In this document: positions 49,418-59,411 of the stretch, piece after piece
Position numbering within the stretch: position 1 is the stretch's first letter
Layout: each line of letters opens with the position of its first letter
Assembly (NCBI RefSeq): GCF_900089455.2
Contig: NZ_LT907988.1
Location: forward strand, 930,001 to 994,000
Origin: Orrella dioscoreae
Lineage (GTDB): Bacteria > Pseudomonadota > Gammaproteobacteria > Burkholderiales > Burkholderiaceae_B
Reading direction: 5' to 3'
DNA: 64,000 nucleotides
Made by a program: the position numbers and the translations under genes
The notes under the pieces: generated by a model
What the model was told of the DNA's origin: nothing
Seen by the model: only the letters and a program-made list of their open reading frames with translations
The model's database searches: none

Positions 49418-49933
49418 TCAGCGACGATAGACGAAGTCGGCCCGGCGGTTTTCAGCGTAGTCGGCTTCGGTGTTACCCGTCGCTTTCGGCTTTTCCTTGC
49501 CCAGGCTGATCGTTTCGATCTGGCTGTCCGACACGCCCAGCAGGGTGAGCGTGCGACGCACGGCATCCGCACGACGCTGGCCCAGGGCCAGGTTGTACTC
49601 GGCGCCGCCACGGGCGTCGGTGTTGCCTTCGAGAATGACGCGTTGCTGCGTGTTGCCGGTCAGGTAACGGGCATGGTTTTCCACCACGCCACGGTACTGT
49701 TCGGTCACCGTGTAGCTGTCATAGTCGAAATACACCGAGCGCTGTTGCGCCAGGATGCTTTGCGGGTTGAAGGGGTCGAGAATCTGGCCGGACGAAGCGC
49801 CCGTCGAGGTTCCCTGACCGGCGGTGCCACCTTGACCGGTCTTGGCCTGATCATCCAGATCCACGGAGCTGCAGGCGGCCAGGGCGGACGCCAGAGCAAC
49901 GACGGTAAGGCTTTTGGCAATGCGCGATCTCAT
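49418..49933 (-). CDS. pal: Peptidoglycan-associated lipoprotein Pal
   Basis: A 171-residue outer-membrane lipoprotein. The lipobox LAAC has its cysteine at residue 21. The OmpA-like domain (about 65-171) carries VYFDYDSY, the peptidoglycan-binding GNTDARGGAEYNLALGQRRADAV and the C-terminal NRRADFVYRR. It binds peptidoglycan and TolB. It starts 45 bp after tolB. Confidence 0.96.
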   Translation of the reverse strand: MRSRIAKSLTVVALASALAACSSVDLDDQAKTGQGGTAGQGTSTGASSGQILDPFNPQSILAQQRSVYFDYDSYTVTEQYRGVVENHARYLTGNTQQRVILEGNTDARGGAEYNLALGQRRADAVRRTLTLLGVSDSQIETISLGKEKPKATGNTEADYAENRRADFVYRR

Positions 49934-49978
49934 GATTTTCCTTTAAAGAGACTCACACGTTTGTTGGTACGAAACAAC

Positions 49979-51325
49979 TCAATTTGCGTTGAGGAAGGGT
50001 CCCCACGTGGGTTCCCGTACCTCGCCGTTCAGCACCGACAGCGTGGAGCGAACACGACCATCGCTTGAAACCCCGGCCAGTACACTGCGCCCGTTCTGAA
50101 CGGCGGCGTATAGTACTTCCAAACCATTGGCCGCGAAACTGGGAGATTGGTCGTCGGGGCCTTGGGTCAGCAGGGTTTCGTTGCCGGACGCAATGTCCAG
50201 GGCAGCGATCCGAAAAGTGCCTTCACGACGAGTAACGTACAGCAGGGTTTTTCCATCAGGGGAAATTCTGGGTGAAATGTTGTAACTGCCGTTGAAGGTC
50301 ACGCGCTGCGGGTTGCCGCCGTCCAGTCCGGTGCGGTAGACCTGCGGGCTGCCGCTGCGATCGCTGGTGAAGTACAGGCTGCGGCCATCGGGCGAGAAAG
50401 TCGGTTCCGTATCAATGAGCGGCGAGCGCGTCACGCGGCGCAGGTTCTGGCCGTCGGCCCCCACGATATAGATCTGCGACAGGCCGTCACGGGTCAGCAC
50501 CACGGCCAATTGGCTGCCGTCGGGCGACCAGGCGGGCGCGGAATTGTTACCTTTGTAGTTGGCCACGGGTACACGTTGGCTGGTCGCCAGCGTGTGCGCG
50601 TACACCACGGGCTTGCCGGACTCGAAGCTCACATAGGCCAGCCGGGAGCCGTCGGGCGACCAGGCGGGCGAGATGATGGGCTCTTTCGAACGCAGGGCCA
50701 CTTGCGGATTCTGGCCGTCGGCATCGGCAATCTGCAGCTCGTACTGGCTGCCTTGCTTCAGCACGTAGGCGATGCGGGTCGAGAACACGCCGCGCACGCC
50801 GGTGATCTTTTCGTAGATGCGGTCGGCGATCTGGTGCGAGATGCGGCGCAGTTCGCGTTCGGTGCCCGAGAACGCCACGCCGTCGGCCTGGCCGCCCTGG
50901 ACCGTGTCGGCTAGGCGGTAGCGGATTTCGTAGCGGCCGTCGGCCGAGCGCGTGATGCTGCCGTAGGACAGGTGATCGGCGCCACGGTTGCGCCAGTCAT
51001 CGTAGTTGACCGGAGTTTCCGAGGTCAGCTCGCTGCCGGACGCGCTCACCAGGCGGAAGCGCCCGGTGCGGGTCAGATCGGCACGGATGATTTCCGCCAC
51101 GGTGCGGCCTGCGTCGTTGCCGGTGAAGTCGGCAATGGCGATGGGGTATTGCTGGGCGCCGGTGCCCGAGATGTCCACGCGCAACTGGGCGTGCGCCGAT
51201 TGCCAGAACATCAGGGTCAGCATGACCAGCGTGAAGCTGGCCAGCATTTTCCACAGGTTGCGGGTGCGAGCCGTCTCCTGTGCCTGCGCGCGCGAGGCGC
51301 GCTGTCGGGAAATGTCGGGAGTCAT
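49979..51325 (-). CDS. tolB: Tol-Pal system beta-propeller protein TolB
   Basis: A 448-residue periplasmic protein. After an unusually long N-region (about 26 basic residues) comes a signal-peptide core (LASFTLVMLTLMFW) with cleavage near SAHAQ. The TolB N-domain is followed by six beta-propeller blades with repeats such as ISPAWSPDGSRLAYVSFESG. The ATG at 51325 has a good GGAG; an internal ATG at 51247 would give a shorter, more ordinary signal peptide. It binds Pal and is 12 bp after tolA. Confidence 0.95.
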   Translation of the reverse strand: MTPDISRQRASRAQAQETARTRNLWKMLASFTLVMLTLMFWQSAHAQLRVDISGTGAQQYPIAIADFTGNDAGRTVAEIIRADLTRTGRFRLVSASGSELTSETPVNYDDWRNRGADHLSYGSITRSADGRYEIRYRLADTVQGGQADGVAFSGTERELRRISHQIADRIYEKITGVRGVFSTRIAYVLKQGSQYELQIADADGQNPQVALRSKEPIISPAWSPDGSRLAYVSFESGKPVVYAHTLATSQRVPVANYKGNNSAPAWSPDGSQLAVVLTRDGLSQIYIVGADGQNLRRVTRSPLIDTEPTFSPDGRSLYFTSDRSGSPQVYRTGLDGGNPQRVTFNGSYNISPRISPDGKTLLYVTRREGTFRIAALDIASGNETLLTQGPDDQSPSFAANGLEVLYAAVQNGRSVLAGVSSDGRVRSTLSVLNGEVREPTWGPFLNAN

Positions 51326-51337
51326 TGCTGCTATCTC

Positions 51338-52459
51338 CTAGTCGTACATGCGGTAGGTCACGTCAATGGTGGACGGATAGCCACCCGTGCTGGGCTTGGG
51401 GAAGGGCGAGCAGCGGCGGATGCCGTTCTCGACCGCGCGGTCGAAGCCGCTGATGCCGGACGAACGAGTCATGTTGACGCCGGTCACCGTGCCGTCGTTA
51501 CGTAACTGTACCCGGTATTCCGCGGTCGGATTGGACGAGCCGGAGCGTGTCGGGACAGGATAGGCCACCCCGGGTTGCACGCAGGCGCGCACCTTGCCGG
51601 CATAGCCGTCGTCCCGGCCGCCGCCCGCCTGGTTGCGGTCGGCGGTGCCGCCCGGCAGGCCGGCGGCGCCCAGGGCGTCGCCGCGCATGGCTTCGCGCAG
51701 CTGGCGGTCGCGGTCGGCGGCAGCCTTCTTGGCGGCATCTTCCTTGGCTTTCTTCTCGGCGGCCGCCTTCCTGGCCGCGTCTTCCTTGGCCTTTTTCTCG
51801 GCGGCGGCCTTCTTCTCGGCAGCCGCCTTTTCCGCCGCGGCCTTCTCCGCTGCGGCCTTTTCGGCTTCAGCCTTCTTCGCGGCGGTTTCCTTGGCAGCGG
51901 CTTCCTTCTTGGCAGCCTCTTCCTTGGCCTTCTTCTCGGCGGCGGCGCGTTCCTGCTCCAGGCGCTCGCGTTCGGCCTTTTCGGCCTTCTCGCGTTCCTG
52001 CTTCAGGCGTTCCTCTTCCTTGCGCGCTTCTTCCTTGCGCTTGGCTTCGGCGGCGGCGCGTGCCTTTTCCTCTTCCTCCTGCTTGCGCTTGCGGGCTTCG
52101 GCCAGCGCGATCTCGGGATCGGGCGCTTCGACCTTGGGGGGCGCGGGAGGAGGAGGGGGCGGCGGAGGCGGCGGCGGCGCGGGTTCCGGCTCGGGCTGCG
52201 GCTGGGGTTGCGGCGGCTCGGGTTCGGGTTCCGGCTCGGGCTCGGGTTCAGGCTCCGGCTGGCGGGCATTCGGGCTGTCGCCCGGCGCCCACAGCTCGAC
52301 CTGGACCGGGCCGGGCGTCTCGCTGCGCCAGGCCATGCCGAAGATCAGCACCACCAGGAGCAGCACGTGCACGCCCACGGCCAGCAGCAGCGCGCGTTTG
52401 TCGCTGGGCGGCGGCGGCATGCCGTTGCGGTCGGTGTCGTTGGAATTCACGGGCGGCAT
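51338..52459 (-). CDS. tolA: Tol-Pal system energy-transducing protein TolA
   Basis: A 373-residue protein: one membrane helix (about 25-43, LLLAVGVHVLLLVVLIFGMAW), a Pro-Glu and polyproline tract (about 60-105), a long Lys/Ala/Glu helix (about 120-270, KKAAAEKAAAEK-type repeats) and a C-terminal domain (GKVRACVQPGVAYPVPTRSG, TVTGVNMTRSSG) with the fold that contacts TolB. ATG 52459 starts just before the helix. The proline tract is longer than in most TolA proteins. Confidence 0.93.
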   Translation of the reverse strand: MPPVNSNDTDRNGMPPPPSDKRALLLAVGVHVLLLVVLIFGMAWRSETPGPVQVELWAPGDSPNARQPEPEPEPEPEPEPEPPQPQPQPEPEPAPPPPPPPPPPPAPPKVEAPDPEIALAEARKRKQEEEEKARAAAEAKRKEEARKEEERLKQEREKAEKAERERLEQERAAAEKKAKEEAAKKEAAAKETAAKKAEAEKAAAEKAAAEKAAAEKKAAAEKKAKEDAARKAAAEKKAKEDAAKKAAADRDRQLREAMRGDALGAAGLPGGTADRNQAGGGRDDGYAGKVRACVQPGVAYPVPTRSGSSNPTAEYRVQLRNDGTVTGVNMTRSSGISGFDRAVENGIRRCSPFPKPSTGGYPSTIDVTYRMYD

Positions 52460-52493
52460 GGATGATTGAGTGCTTGCGGGAGGCGCGCCGCCA

Positions 52494-52952
52494 TCAGCGG
52501 CGTGCGGGCGTGGCGTTGGTCGGCGCGCCGCTCTGGTCGACCAGCAGGCCCAGGCGGGTGATCCCGCTGGCGCGCAGCTCGTCCATGGCCTTGACCACCT
52601 GCTCGTAGGGCACGCGGCCGTCGGCGGCAATGACGACCGGGGTCTCGGGCGTCAGGCGCGCCTGGACTTCCTGCACCAGCGATTCGCGGGCGATGTCCTG
52701 CGGCTGCGAACCGGCTTCGCGCATGCGCACGGCGACCTTGCCGTCCTCGGAGATCTGGACTTCCAGCGGCACGGCCTTGACCTCCGAGGCCTGGCCCACC
52801 GAGGGCAGTTCGATCATGCCCGGCGTGATGAGGGGCGCGGTGACCATGAAGATGACCAGCAGCACCAGCATGACGTCGATGTAGGGGACGACGTTGATCT
52901 CGTTCTTGAGGCGCCGGCCGCCGCGGCCGCTGCTCGATCGGACCGAAGGCAT
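52494..52952 (-). CDS. tolR: Tol-Pal system protein TolR (ExbD family)
   Basis: A 152-residue inner-membrane protein with one helix (YIDVMLVLLVIFMVTAPL) that carries the functional aspartate in NVVPYIDVMLVLLV. The periplasmic domain follows (VEVQISEDGK type). Its start abuts the tolQ stop. It works with TolQ as the proton channel for TolA. Confidence 0.95.
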   Translation of the reverse strand: MPSVRSSSGRGGRRLKNEINVVPYIDVMLVLLVIFMVTAPLITPGMIELPSVGQASEVKAVPLEVQISEDGKVAVRMREAGSQPQDIARESLVQEVQARLTPETPVVIAADGRVPYEQVVKAMDELRASGITRLGLLVDQSGAPTNATPARR

Positions 52953-53633
52953 TTAGCGCACCTGACGTTGAAGGATGTTCAGGAATTCGTCCACGAAGGC
53001 GTCGAAGCGGATCGACAGCCGGTCGATGTCGTGGGTGTAGCGGTTGTAGGCCACGACCGCGGGAATGGCGGCGAAGAGGCCGATGGCCGTGGCGATCAGT
53101 GCTTCGGCGATGCCGGGCGCCACCGAGGCCAGGGTGGCCTGCTGCACGTTGGCCAGGCCCAGGAAGGCGTGCATGATGCCCCACACGGTGCCCAGCAGGC
53201 CGATGTAGGGGCTGACCGAGCCGGCCGAGGCCAGGAAGTTCAGGCGCGATTCCAGCGAGTCCATCTCGCGCTGGTAGGCGGCGCGCATGGCGCGGCGCGG
53301 GCCGTCCAGCACGGTCTGGACATCGCCGCCGGGATTGTTGCGGCGGGCCTTGGCGAATTCGCTCATGCCGGCATCGAAGATGCGCGCGAGCGCGCCGTGT
53401 TCGGCGCGGCGGCTGGCCACGGCCTGCTGCAGCATCGTCAGGTCGCCGCCCGACCAGAAGTCGTTCTCGAAGCGGCGGGTCTGCAGGTCGGCCTGCTTCA
53501 GCGCGGACCGCTTGGCGAAGATGAAGGTCCACGACAGGATCGAGATGCCGAGCAGGATCAGCATGATGAGCTGCACTGGCACGCTGGCGTCCAGGATCAG
53601 CTTCAGTATCGACATGTCATTCGTGACTTGCAT
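52953..53633 (-). CDS. tolQ: Tol-Pal system protein TolQ (MotA/ExbB family)
   Basis: A 226-residue inner-membrane protein with three helices. Helix 1 is VQLIMLILLGISILSWTFIF and helices 2-3 include GLLGTVWGIMHAFLGL and GIAEALIATAIGLFAAIPAVVAYN. These are the conserved TolQ/ExbB motifs. It starts 2 bp after ybgC. Confidence 0.95.
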   Translation of the reverse strand: MQVTNDMSILKLILDASVPVQLIMLILLGISILSWTFIFAKRSALKQADLQTRRFENDFWSGGDLTMLQQAVASRRAEHGALARIFDAGMSEFAKARRNNPGGDVQTVLDGPRRAMRAAYQREMDSLESRLNFLASAGSVSPYIGLLGTVWGIMHAFLGLANVQQATLASVAPGIAEALIATAIGLFAAIPAVVAYNRYTHDIDRLSIRFDAFVDEFLNILQRQVR

Positions 53634-53635
53634 GG

Positions 53636-54070
53636 TTATTCCCGTAGGTCCCGTAGGTTGGCCCGCAGCACGTCCACTAGCGTGGGAGGTAAGGCGGCGG
53701 GTCGCAGGTTGACGGCGTCGACGCAGCAGATTTGGATGTTGCCCGACACGAGCAGTTCCCCATCGCGTTCTGCGTGTTGCGCGAAGTGTATCGAAGCACG
53801 GCCCAGCTTGGTGATCTCGCTGTGGATGGTCAGCAGGTCATCCAGCCGCGCCGGCTTGCGGTAATCCATGTCCAGCGAGCGCACCACGAAAAGGCGTTGC
53901 TCGGTGACGGCCATGGTCGATTGGTTGATGCCCAGCGCGCGCAGCCACTCGGTGCGGGCGCGTTCCAGGAACTTGAGATAGTTGGCATAGAAAACCACCC
54001 CGCCCGCGTCCGTGTCTTCGTAATAGACACGAACCTGCAGGGTGGATCTCGGCAAGGCGTCAGCAGTCAC
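53636..54070 (-). CDS. ybgC: Tol-Pal associated acyl-CoA thioesterase YbgC
   Basis: A 144-residue hotdog-fold thioesterase with the YbgC signature VYYEDTDAGGVVFYANYLKFLERARTEW (active Asp in EDTDAGG). GTG 54070 gives the usual short N-terminus; the frame continues open upstream into proS-complementary sequence without a better start. It is the first gene of the tol-pal cluster and lies 35 bp after proS. Confidence 0.92.
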   Translation of the reverse strand: MTADALPRSTLQVRVYYEDTDAGGVVFYANYLKFLERARTEWLRALGINQSTMAVTEQRLFVVRSLDMDYRKPARLDDLLTIHSEITKLGRASIHFAQHAERDGELLVSGNIQICCVDAVNLRPAALPPTLVDVLRANLRDLRE

Positions 54071-54105
54071 GTTGCGGGTTCGGCAAATCCGGCAGAGTCT
54101 GCCGT

Positions 54106-55836
54106 TCAGGCCTGGGCCAGCGCGGCCAGGGTCTGCGCCAGCGCATCGCCCACGGCGACCTTCACGTTCTCGCCCTGGCGGCGGGACTGCAATTCCACCA
54201 CACCGTCGGCAAGGCCGCGTTCTCCAACTGTTACGCGCACCGGCACCCCGATGAGCTCCCACTCGGCGAACATGACCCCCGGGCGCTGGTCGCGATCGTC
54301 CAGGATCACGTCCACGCCTTGTTCCTGCAGGGCCGCGTAGAGCTTTTCCGCCTCGTCACGAACCGTTGCACTTTTCCCCCAGCCCACGGGGCAAATGGCC
54401 ACCTGGAAGGGGGCGATGGCGGCCGGCCAGATGATGCCGCGCGCATCGTGGTTCTGCTCGATGGCGGCGCCCACGATGCGGGTGATGCCGATGCCATAGC
54501 AGCCCATGCGCAGCAGCGCCGGCTTGCCGGTCTCGTCCAGGAAGGTCGCATTGAGCGCCTCGGAATACTTCGTGCCCAGGAAGAACACGTGGCCGACCTC
54601 GATGCCGCGCTGGATCGCCAGGCCCTGGCCGGAGGGACCGATGTCGCCGGCCACCACGTTGCGCAGGTCCGCCACCAATTCGGGTTCGGGCAGGTCGCGG
54701 CCCCAGTTCACGCCGGTGTAGTGGAAGTCTTCGGCGTTGGCGCCGCAGACCAGGTCGCTCATGTTGGCGACGGTCAGGTCCGCCACCACGCGCACGGGCT
54801 TGGCCGTGCCGATGGGGCCCAGGTAGCCGGGCTTGCAGCCGAAATGCTCGACGATCTCGGACTCTGTGGCGAAGCGCCAGCCGGCCTTCAGGCCCGGCAG
54901 CTTGCCGGCCTTCACTTCATTCAGCTCGTGGTCGCCGCGCAGCAGCAGCAGCCAGATCTGTGCGGGGCCGTCCTCGGGATCGGTCGCCAGCACCAGCGAT
55001 TTCACGGTGCGTGCCAGCGGGATGCCCAGCAGGTCGGCCACGGCCTGGCACTTGGCCGCGCCGGGCGTCGGGGTCTTGGCCAGCGACTCGGCGGGCGCGG
55101 CGCGCTCGGCCAGCAGGCTGGGCGCGTGGGCCAGCTCGATGTTGGCCGCGTAGTCCGAGCCCGGATCGTAGACCAGCAGGTCTTCGCCGGTGTCGGCGAT
55201 CACCTGGAACTCGTGGCTGCGGTCGCCGCCGATGGAGCCGGTGTCGGCCGCCACGGCGCGGAATTCCAGCCCCAGGCGCTTGAAGATGCGCATGTACGCG
55301 TCGTACATGACGTCATAGCTGCGCTGTGCGCCCTCGTCGTCGCGGTCGAAGGAGTACGCGTCCTTCATGGTGAATTCGCGGCCGCGCATCAGGCCGAAGC
55401 GGGGGCGGCGCTCGTCCCGGAACTTGGTCTGGATGTGATAGAAGTTCACCGGCAGCTGGCGCCAGCTGTGGATCTCGTTGCGCGCGATGTCGGTGATGAC
55501 TTCTTCCGACGTGGGCTGCAGGACGAAATCGCGGTCGTGGCGGTCCTTGATGCGCAGCAGCTCGGCGCCGTACTGCTCCCAGCGGCCCGACTCCTTCCAG
55601 AGTTCGGCGGGCTGGACGACGGGCATCAGCAGTTCGACGGCGCCCGCGCCGTTCATCTCCTCGCGGACGATGGCCTCGACCTTGCGGATGACCTTCAGCC
55701 CGAGCGGCATATAGGTATAGATGCCGCCGGCCAGCTTGCGGATCATGCCGGCCCGCGTCATGAGCTGGTGGCTGGCCACTTCGGCGTCGGAAGGGGCTTC
55801 TTTCAGGGTATTCAGGTGGTAACGTGAGGCACGCAT
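54106..55836 (-). CDS. proS: Prolyl-tRNA synthetase
   Basis: A 576-residue class II synthetase of the bacterial type. Motif 2 and 3 regions ([23 protein letters not shown] and [16 protein letters not shown]) are intact, and the editing (INS/YbaK) domain that removes mischarged Ala-tRNA lies between them, about residues 230-390. The C-terminal anticodon-binding domain follows. It precedes ybgC on the same strand, so it may share transcripts with tol-pal. Confidence 0.96.
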   Translation of the reverse strand: MRASRYHLNTLKEAPSDAEVASHQLMTRAGMIRKLAGGIYTYMPLGLKVIRKVEAIVREEMNGAGAVELLMPVVQPAELWKESGRWEQYGAELLRIKDRHDRDFVLQPTSEEVITDIARNEIHSWRQLPVNFYHIQTKFRDERRPRFGLMRGREFTMKDAYSFDRDDEGAQRSYDVMYDAYMRIFKRLGLEFRAVAADTGSIGGDRSHEFQVIADTGEDLLVYDPGSDYAANIELAHAPSLLAERAAPAESLAKTPTPGAAKCQAVADLLGIPLARTVKSLVLATDPEDGPAQIWLLLLRGDHELNEVKAGKLPGLKAGWRFATESEIVEHFGCKPGYLGPIGTAKPVRVVADLTVANMSDLVCGANAEDFHYTGVNWGRDLPEPELVADLRNVVAGDIGPSGQGLAIQRGIEVGHVFFLGTKYSEALNATFLDETGKPALLRMGCYGIGITRIVGAAIEQNHDARGIIWPAAIAPFQVAICPVGWGKSATVRDEAEKLYAALQEQGVDVILDDRDQRPGVMFAEWELIGVPVRVTVGERGLADGVVELQSRRQGENVKVAVGDALAQTLAALAQA

Positions 55837-55883
55837 AGATTGGCCAGGGGCTCCGGGGGTCGGCAGATCGGACTTCAGATACG

Positions 55884-55889
55884 TATAAT
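55884..55889 (+). promoter_or_regulatory. Candidate -10 element of rppH
   Basis: A perfect TATAAT stands 36 bp before the rppH start in the short divergent spacer with proS. No good -35 hexamer is seen at the right distance. Confidence 0.45.
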
Positions 55890-55925
55890 CGGATGCAATT
55901 GTATTGAATTCGCTGGAGGTGGCCC

Positions 55926-56513
55926 ATGCTCGATCGCGAAGGCTACCGTCCCAATGTCGGCATCATCCTCGTCAACCACAAGAACGAGGTCTTTTGGGGT
56001 AAGCGGCTGCGCGAACACGCCTGGCAGTTTCCGCAAGGCGGCATCAAGCACGGTGAAAGTCCTGCGCAGGCAATGTACCGCGAGCTCCACGAGGAAGTGG
56101 GCCTGCGGCCCGAACATGTCCGGATCCTGGGGCGAACACGCGACTGGCTGCGTTATAACGTGCCGGAGAATTTCGTGCGCCGTGAGTGGCGCGGTCATTA
56201 CAAAGGCCAGAAGCAGATCTGGTTCCTGTTGCGGCTCATGGGCCGCGACAGCGATGTCTGCCTGCGCGCCACGGCGCACCCCGAGTTCGACGCCTGGCGC
56301 TGGAGCAAGTACTGGGTGCCGCTGGATGCGGTCATCGAGTTCAAGCGCGACGTCTATACCCAGGCGCTGAACGAGCTGTCGGTCATCCTGTTCCGGCGGC
56401 AGCAGGAAACCCGCTATCTGCGCCAGCGGGTGCATGGAAACCGGGGAGACGGCGCGTCCGGCGCGCAGTCTCCCGCAGAAGGAAGCGACACGTATGCGCA
56501 TATTGCTGGTTGA
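55926..56513 (+). CDS. rppH: RNA pyrophosphohydrolase
   Basis: A 195-residue Nudix enzyme that removes pyrophosphate from the 5' end of mRNAs and so starts decay. The Nudix box G-x5-E-x7-RELHEEVGL is complete (Gly38, Glu44, Arg52-Leu60). The N-terminus [14 protein letters not shown] and QFPQGGI are typical RppH. A C-terminal tail of about 25 residues (after RYLRQRV) extends beyond the E. coli protein and overlaps the next gene by 20 bp. It is divergent from proS. Confidence 0.94.
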   Translation: MLDREGYRPNVGIILVNHKNEVFWGKRLREHAWQFPQGGIKHGESPAQAMYRELHEEVGLRPEHVRILGRTRDWLRYNVPENFVRREWRGHYKGQKQIWFLLRLMGRDSDVCLRATAHPEFDAWRWSKYWVPLDAVIEFKRDVYTQALNELSVILFRRQQETRYLRQRVHGNRGDGASGAQSPAEGSDTYAHIAG

Positions 56514-57189
56514 AGACGAACGCGAGATGGCCGCCTGGCTGGTCCGGGCGCTGTCTCAAAGCGGCTTCGTCCCCGACCACGCGGCCGATGCGCGCACGGC
56601 CGAGGCTTTCATGGCGGGCAACGAATACGACGCCATCGTCATGGACCTGCGCCTGCCCGACAAGCACGGCCTGGTGCTGTTGCGCGAGATGCGCAATCGC
56701 AGCGACAGCACCCCGGTGCTGCTCCTGACGGCGCAGGGCGCCCTGCAGGACCGCGTGCGCGGCCTGAACCTGGGCGCCGACGATTTCCTCACCAAGCCCT
56801 TCGCGCTGGAAGAACTGGAAGCGCGCCTGACCGCGCTGGTGCGCCGCAGCCGTGGCCGCCAGCACCCGCGCCTGCAGTGCGGGTCGCTGTCCTATGACAG
56901 CGAAAGCCGTTCCTTCACCCTGGACGGCGGCCTGCTTTTCCTCACGCCACGCGAGCACGCCGCGCTGGCGGCATTGCTCACCCGCAGCGGCTATCCGGTC
57001 GACAAGTCCAGCCTCTTCGGCAAGGTCTTCACCCACGACAGCGAAGCCAACCTCGACGCCATCGAGGTCGTGCTGCACCGCCTGCGCAAGAAGCTGGCGG
57101 GCAGCGACGTGCGCATCACCACGGTCCGCGGCCTGGGCTACATGCTGGAAAGCGTGGCCAGCGAAGCCAGTGAAGCCGCACCCGGCTAA
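56494..57189 (+). CDS. OmpR-family response regulator, TctD/QseB-like
   Basis: A 231-residue response regulator: receiver (1-115; acceptor Asp51 in VMDLRLPD, Lys around [13 protein letters not shown]) and an OmpR-type winged helix ([25 protein letters not shown], then [12 protein letters not shown] and VRGLGYML). ATG 56494 follows AAGGAAG and overlaps the rppH 3' end. Its partner kinase starts 20 bp before its stop. The downstream tctBA genes suggest it is TctD of tricarboxylate uptake. Confidence 0.9.
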   Translation: MRILLVEDEREMAAWLVRALSQSGFVPDHAADARTAEAFMAGNEYDAIVMDLRLPDKHGLVLLREMRNRSDSTPVLLLTAQGALQDRVRGLNLGADDFLTKPFALEELEARLTALVRRSRGRQHPRLQCGSLSYDSESRSFTLDGGLLFLTPREHAALAALLTRSGYPVDKSSLFGKVFTHDSEANLDAIEVVLHRLRKKLAGSDVRITTVRGLGYMLESVASEASEAAPG

Positions 57190-58690
57190 CTGGCGGCTGT
57201 TCCGTCTCATCGACGTCGTGGTGCCGCGTGTCGGCATCCGGCCGCTGCTCGTGGCCTTGCTGCTGCCAGGCATCATCGGCCTGCTGATGATCGACAGCTG
57301 GAACGACTACCGCACCCTGTCCGAGATCACCGCCGAAGCCTACGACAGCAGCTTGCTCGAGCCGGCGCGCGTGCTGGAAAGCAGCGTCGAATTCGCCAAC
57401 GACCTGACCCTGCGCATCAGCGCACCCATGTATGCGCAGGTGCTGCTGGAGTCGCGCGCGGGCCTGCGCAAGTACTACCGGGTCGAGGAAATCGATCCGC
57501 CCATCGCGCCAGGCAGAGGCTCGCCCGTGCTGCCAGGGCGGGCGCTCATCGGCATGCCCGACATGCCGATGCCGCCCCAATGGCCTGCCGAGGCGGGCGA
57601 ACCCGTCTTCTACGATTCGGTCTATCGCAACGACCCGGTGCGGGTGGTGGCGATCTGGCGCGACCTGTTCTATCGCGGCGCGCATCGCCAGGTGCTGGTG
57701 CAGGTGGCCGAAAGCATGGGGCCGCGCCTGAACGCCGAGGAGCGCGGCCGGCAGCAGGAGGCCCTGCGCGATGCCCGCATGGTCGTGCTGGTGGTGCTGC
57801 TGGTGTGGCTGGGCGTGGCCCTGGCCTTGCGGCCGCTCTATCGCCTGCGCAATGAAATCCGCAGCCGTTCCCCGCAAGACCTGAAGCCCCTGGATCCCTC
57901 GCGGGTGCCGAACGAGGTCGTGCCGCTGGTCGAGGCCGTGAACCATCACATCGCCCGCTATGGCGACATGCTGGCAGAGCAATCCGCCTTCCTGGCCGAT
58001 GCCTCGCATCAACTCCGCACGCCGCTTGCCATCATGCTCACGCAGGCCGAATACGCCTTGCGTGAGCGCGATCCGCAACGCATGCGCGAAGGCCTGCATG
58101 CGCTCATCGAGCAACTTGGCCGTACCCGGCGCCTGACCGAGCAGTTGCTGTCGCTCGCGCACGCCAGCCACGAGGACGAACGCACGGCACAGGCCGTCGA
58201 TGTCGACGAGCTGGCGCGGGCCGTGGTGTTGCGCTACCTGCCGCTCGCCCGCGAGAAAAAGCAGGATCTCGGTTGCCTGACCTCGCCCGCGCCGGACGCC
58301 GATGAGGGCGGGGCGCGCTGGCCGCTGGTCGTGCAAGGCATCGAGGCCGAGTTGCAGGAAGCGCTCTCGAATCTCGTCCACAACGCCCTGCATTACGCGC
58401 CCCCTGGCGCGTGCATCACGGTCTCCGTCGAGCCTGGCGAGACCGACGTGCTGCTGGCCGTCACCGACGACGGGCCCGGTCTCGAGCCGGGGCTGCGCGA
58501 GCGCGCCTTCGGGCGCTTCGACAGGGCCGGCGTGGAGAAGGGCGAAGGCGGTTCTGGTTCGGGCCTTGGCCTTGCCATCGCGCGCGCCTATGCGCGCCGC
58601 AACGGCGGCGATGCCACGCTGGAAGACGGCGAAGTGCGTGCCGATGGCGGCGTGGGATTGCGCGCGGTGTTGCGTCTGCCGCGCGGCTGA
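57170..58690 (+). CDS. Sensor histidine kinase, TctE-like
   Basis: A 506-residue membrane kinase: helix 1 (about 22-42), a periplasmic domain (about 43-195) with the 2CSK_N-like segment SSLLEPARVLESSVEF, helix 2 (LVVLLVWLGVALALRPL), HisKA with DASHQLRTPLAIMLTQAEYALRE and HATPase (NLVHNALHYAPPG, GSGSGLGLAIARAYA). GTG 57170 overlaps the regulator by 20 bp. The 2CSK_N-type sensor is typical of TctE, which senses tricarboxylates. Confidence 0.88.
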   Translation: MKPHPANWRLFRLIDVVVPRVGIRPLLVALLLPGIIGLLMIDSWNDYRTLSEITAEAYDSSLLEPARVLESSVEFANDLTLRISAPMYAQVLLESRAGLRKYYRVEEIDPPIAPGRGSPVLPGRALIGMPDMPMPPQWPAEAGEPVFYDSVYRNDPVRVVAIWRDLFYRGAHRQVLVQVAESMGPRLNAEERGRQQEALRDARMVVLVVLLVWLGVALALRPLYRLRNEIRSRSPQDLKPLDPSRVPNEVVPLVEAVNHHIARYGDMLAEQSAFLADASHQLRTPLAIMLTQAEYALRERDPQRMREGLHALIEQLGRTRRLTEQLLSLAHASHEDERTAQAVDVDELARAVVLRYLPLAREKKQDLGCLTSPAPDADEGGARWPLVVQGIEAELQEALSNLVHNALHYAPPGACITVSVEPGETDVLLAVTDDGPGLEPGLRERAFGRFDRAGVEKGEGGSGSGLGLAIARAYARRNGGDATLEDGEVRADGGVGLRAVLRLPRG

Positions 58691-58925
58691 ACACACGGCT
58701 GATTCCTTCTTTCCGGTTCCATCTTTGCATTGGGGATTTCCCGCGCATCGTGTGCGCTTCCCTCTGTGACGCGTGTTTTTTAATCCACGCTGTTACACAT
58801 CCGCGAAAGCAAATCGCAAGCCTCGCTTCCTAGACTCCTGCACTTTCAACTGCGCGTCAGTTGCTCGCAAAACCTTGTGCCATGCGGGTGGCGGCGCATG
58901 CCTACAAGAAAGGGGGAGTACATCC

Positions 58926-59405
58926 GTGGAACCGAAGATAGTTGTTCCGCCAAGCGTCATGCGGCGCGAATGGTGGGCCGGGGGGATCATGATCGGGCTG
59001 GGCATTGCCGTCGTGATCGGCGGCAACCTGTACCAGGTGGGCAGCCTCTCGCGCATGGGCCCGGGGCTTTTCCCCATCATCCTGGGCGTGCTGCTGGCGC
59101 TGATGGGCGTGCTCATCATCGTCACCGCCAAGACGCTGCCGCCCGACGAAGAGGGCGATGAAATGGGTCCGCCCGAGTGGCGCGGCTGGGCCTGCATCCT
59201 GGGCGGGCTGGTGGCCTTCATGATCCTCGGCCGCTACGGCGGCCTGGTGCCGGCCACCTTTGCGCTGGTCTTCATCGCCGCCATGGGCGACCGCGAACAC
59301 ACCTGGCGCACCGCGCTGCTGCTTGCCTTGGGCGTGACCGTCGTGGGCTGCGCCATTTTCTCGTGGGGCTTGCAGCTGCAATTCCCGCTGCTGCGTTGGG
59401 GCTGA
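58926..59405 (+). CDS. tctB: Tripartite tricarboxylate transporter small subunit TctB
   Basis: A 159-residue membrane protein with four helices; GGIMIGLGIAVVIGGNLYQVGS and SRMGPGLFPIILGVLLALMG match TctB. GTG 58926 follows an excellent AAGGGGGAG; the open frame upstream of it is in a low-quality, leader-like region. It is 6 bp before tctA. Confidence 0.9.
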   Translation: MEPKIVVPPSVMRREWWAGGIMIGLGIAVVIGGNLYQVGSLSRMGPGLFPIILGVLLALMGVLIIVTAKTLPPDEEGDEMGPPEWRGWACILGGLVAFMILGRYGGLVPATFALVFIAAMGDREHTWRTALLLALGVTVVGCAIFSWGLQLQFPLLRWG

Positions 59406-59411
59406 TCGAAC

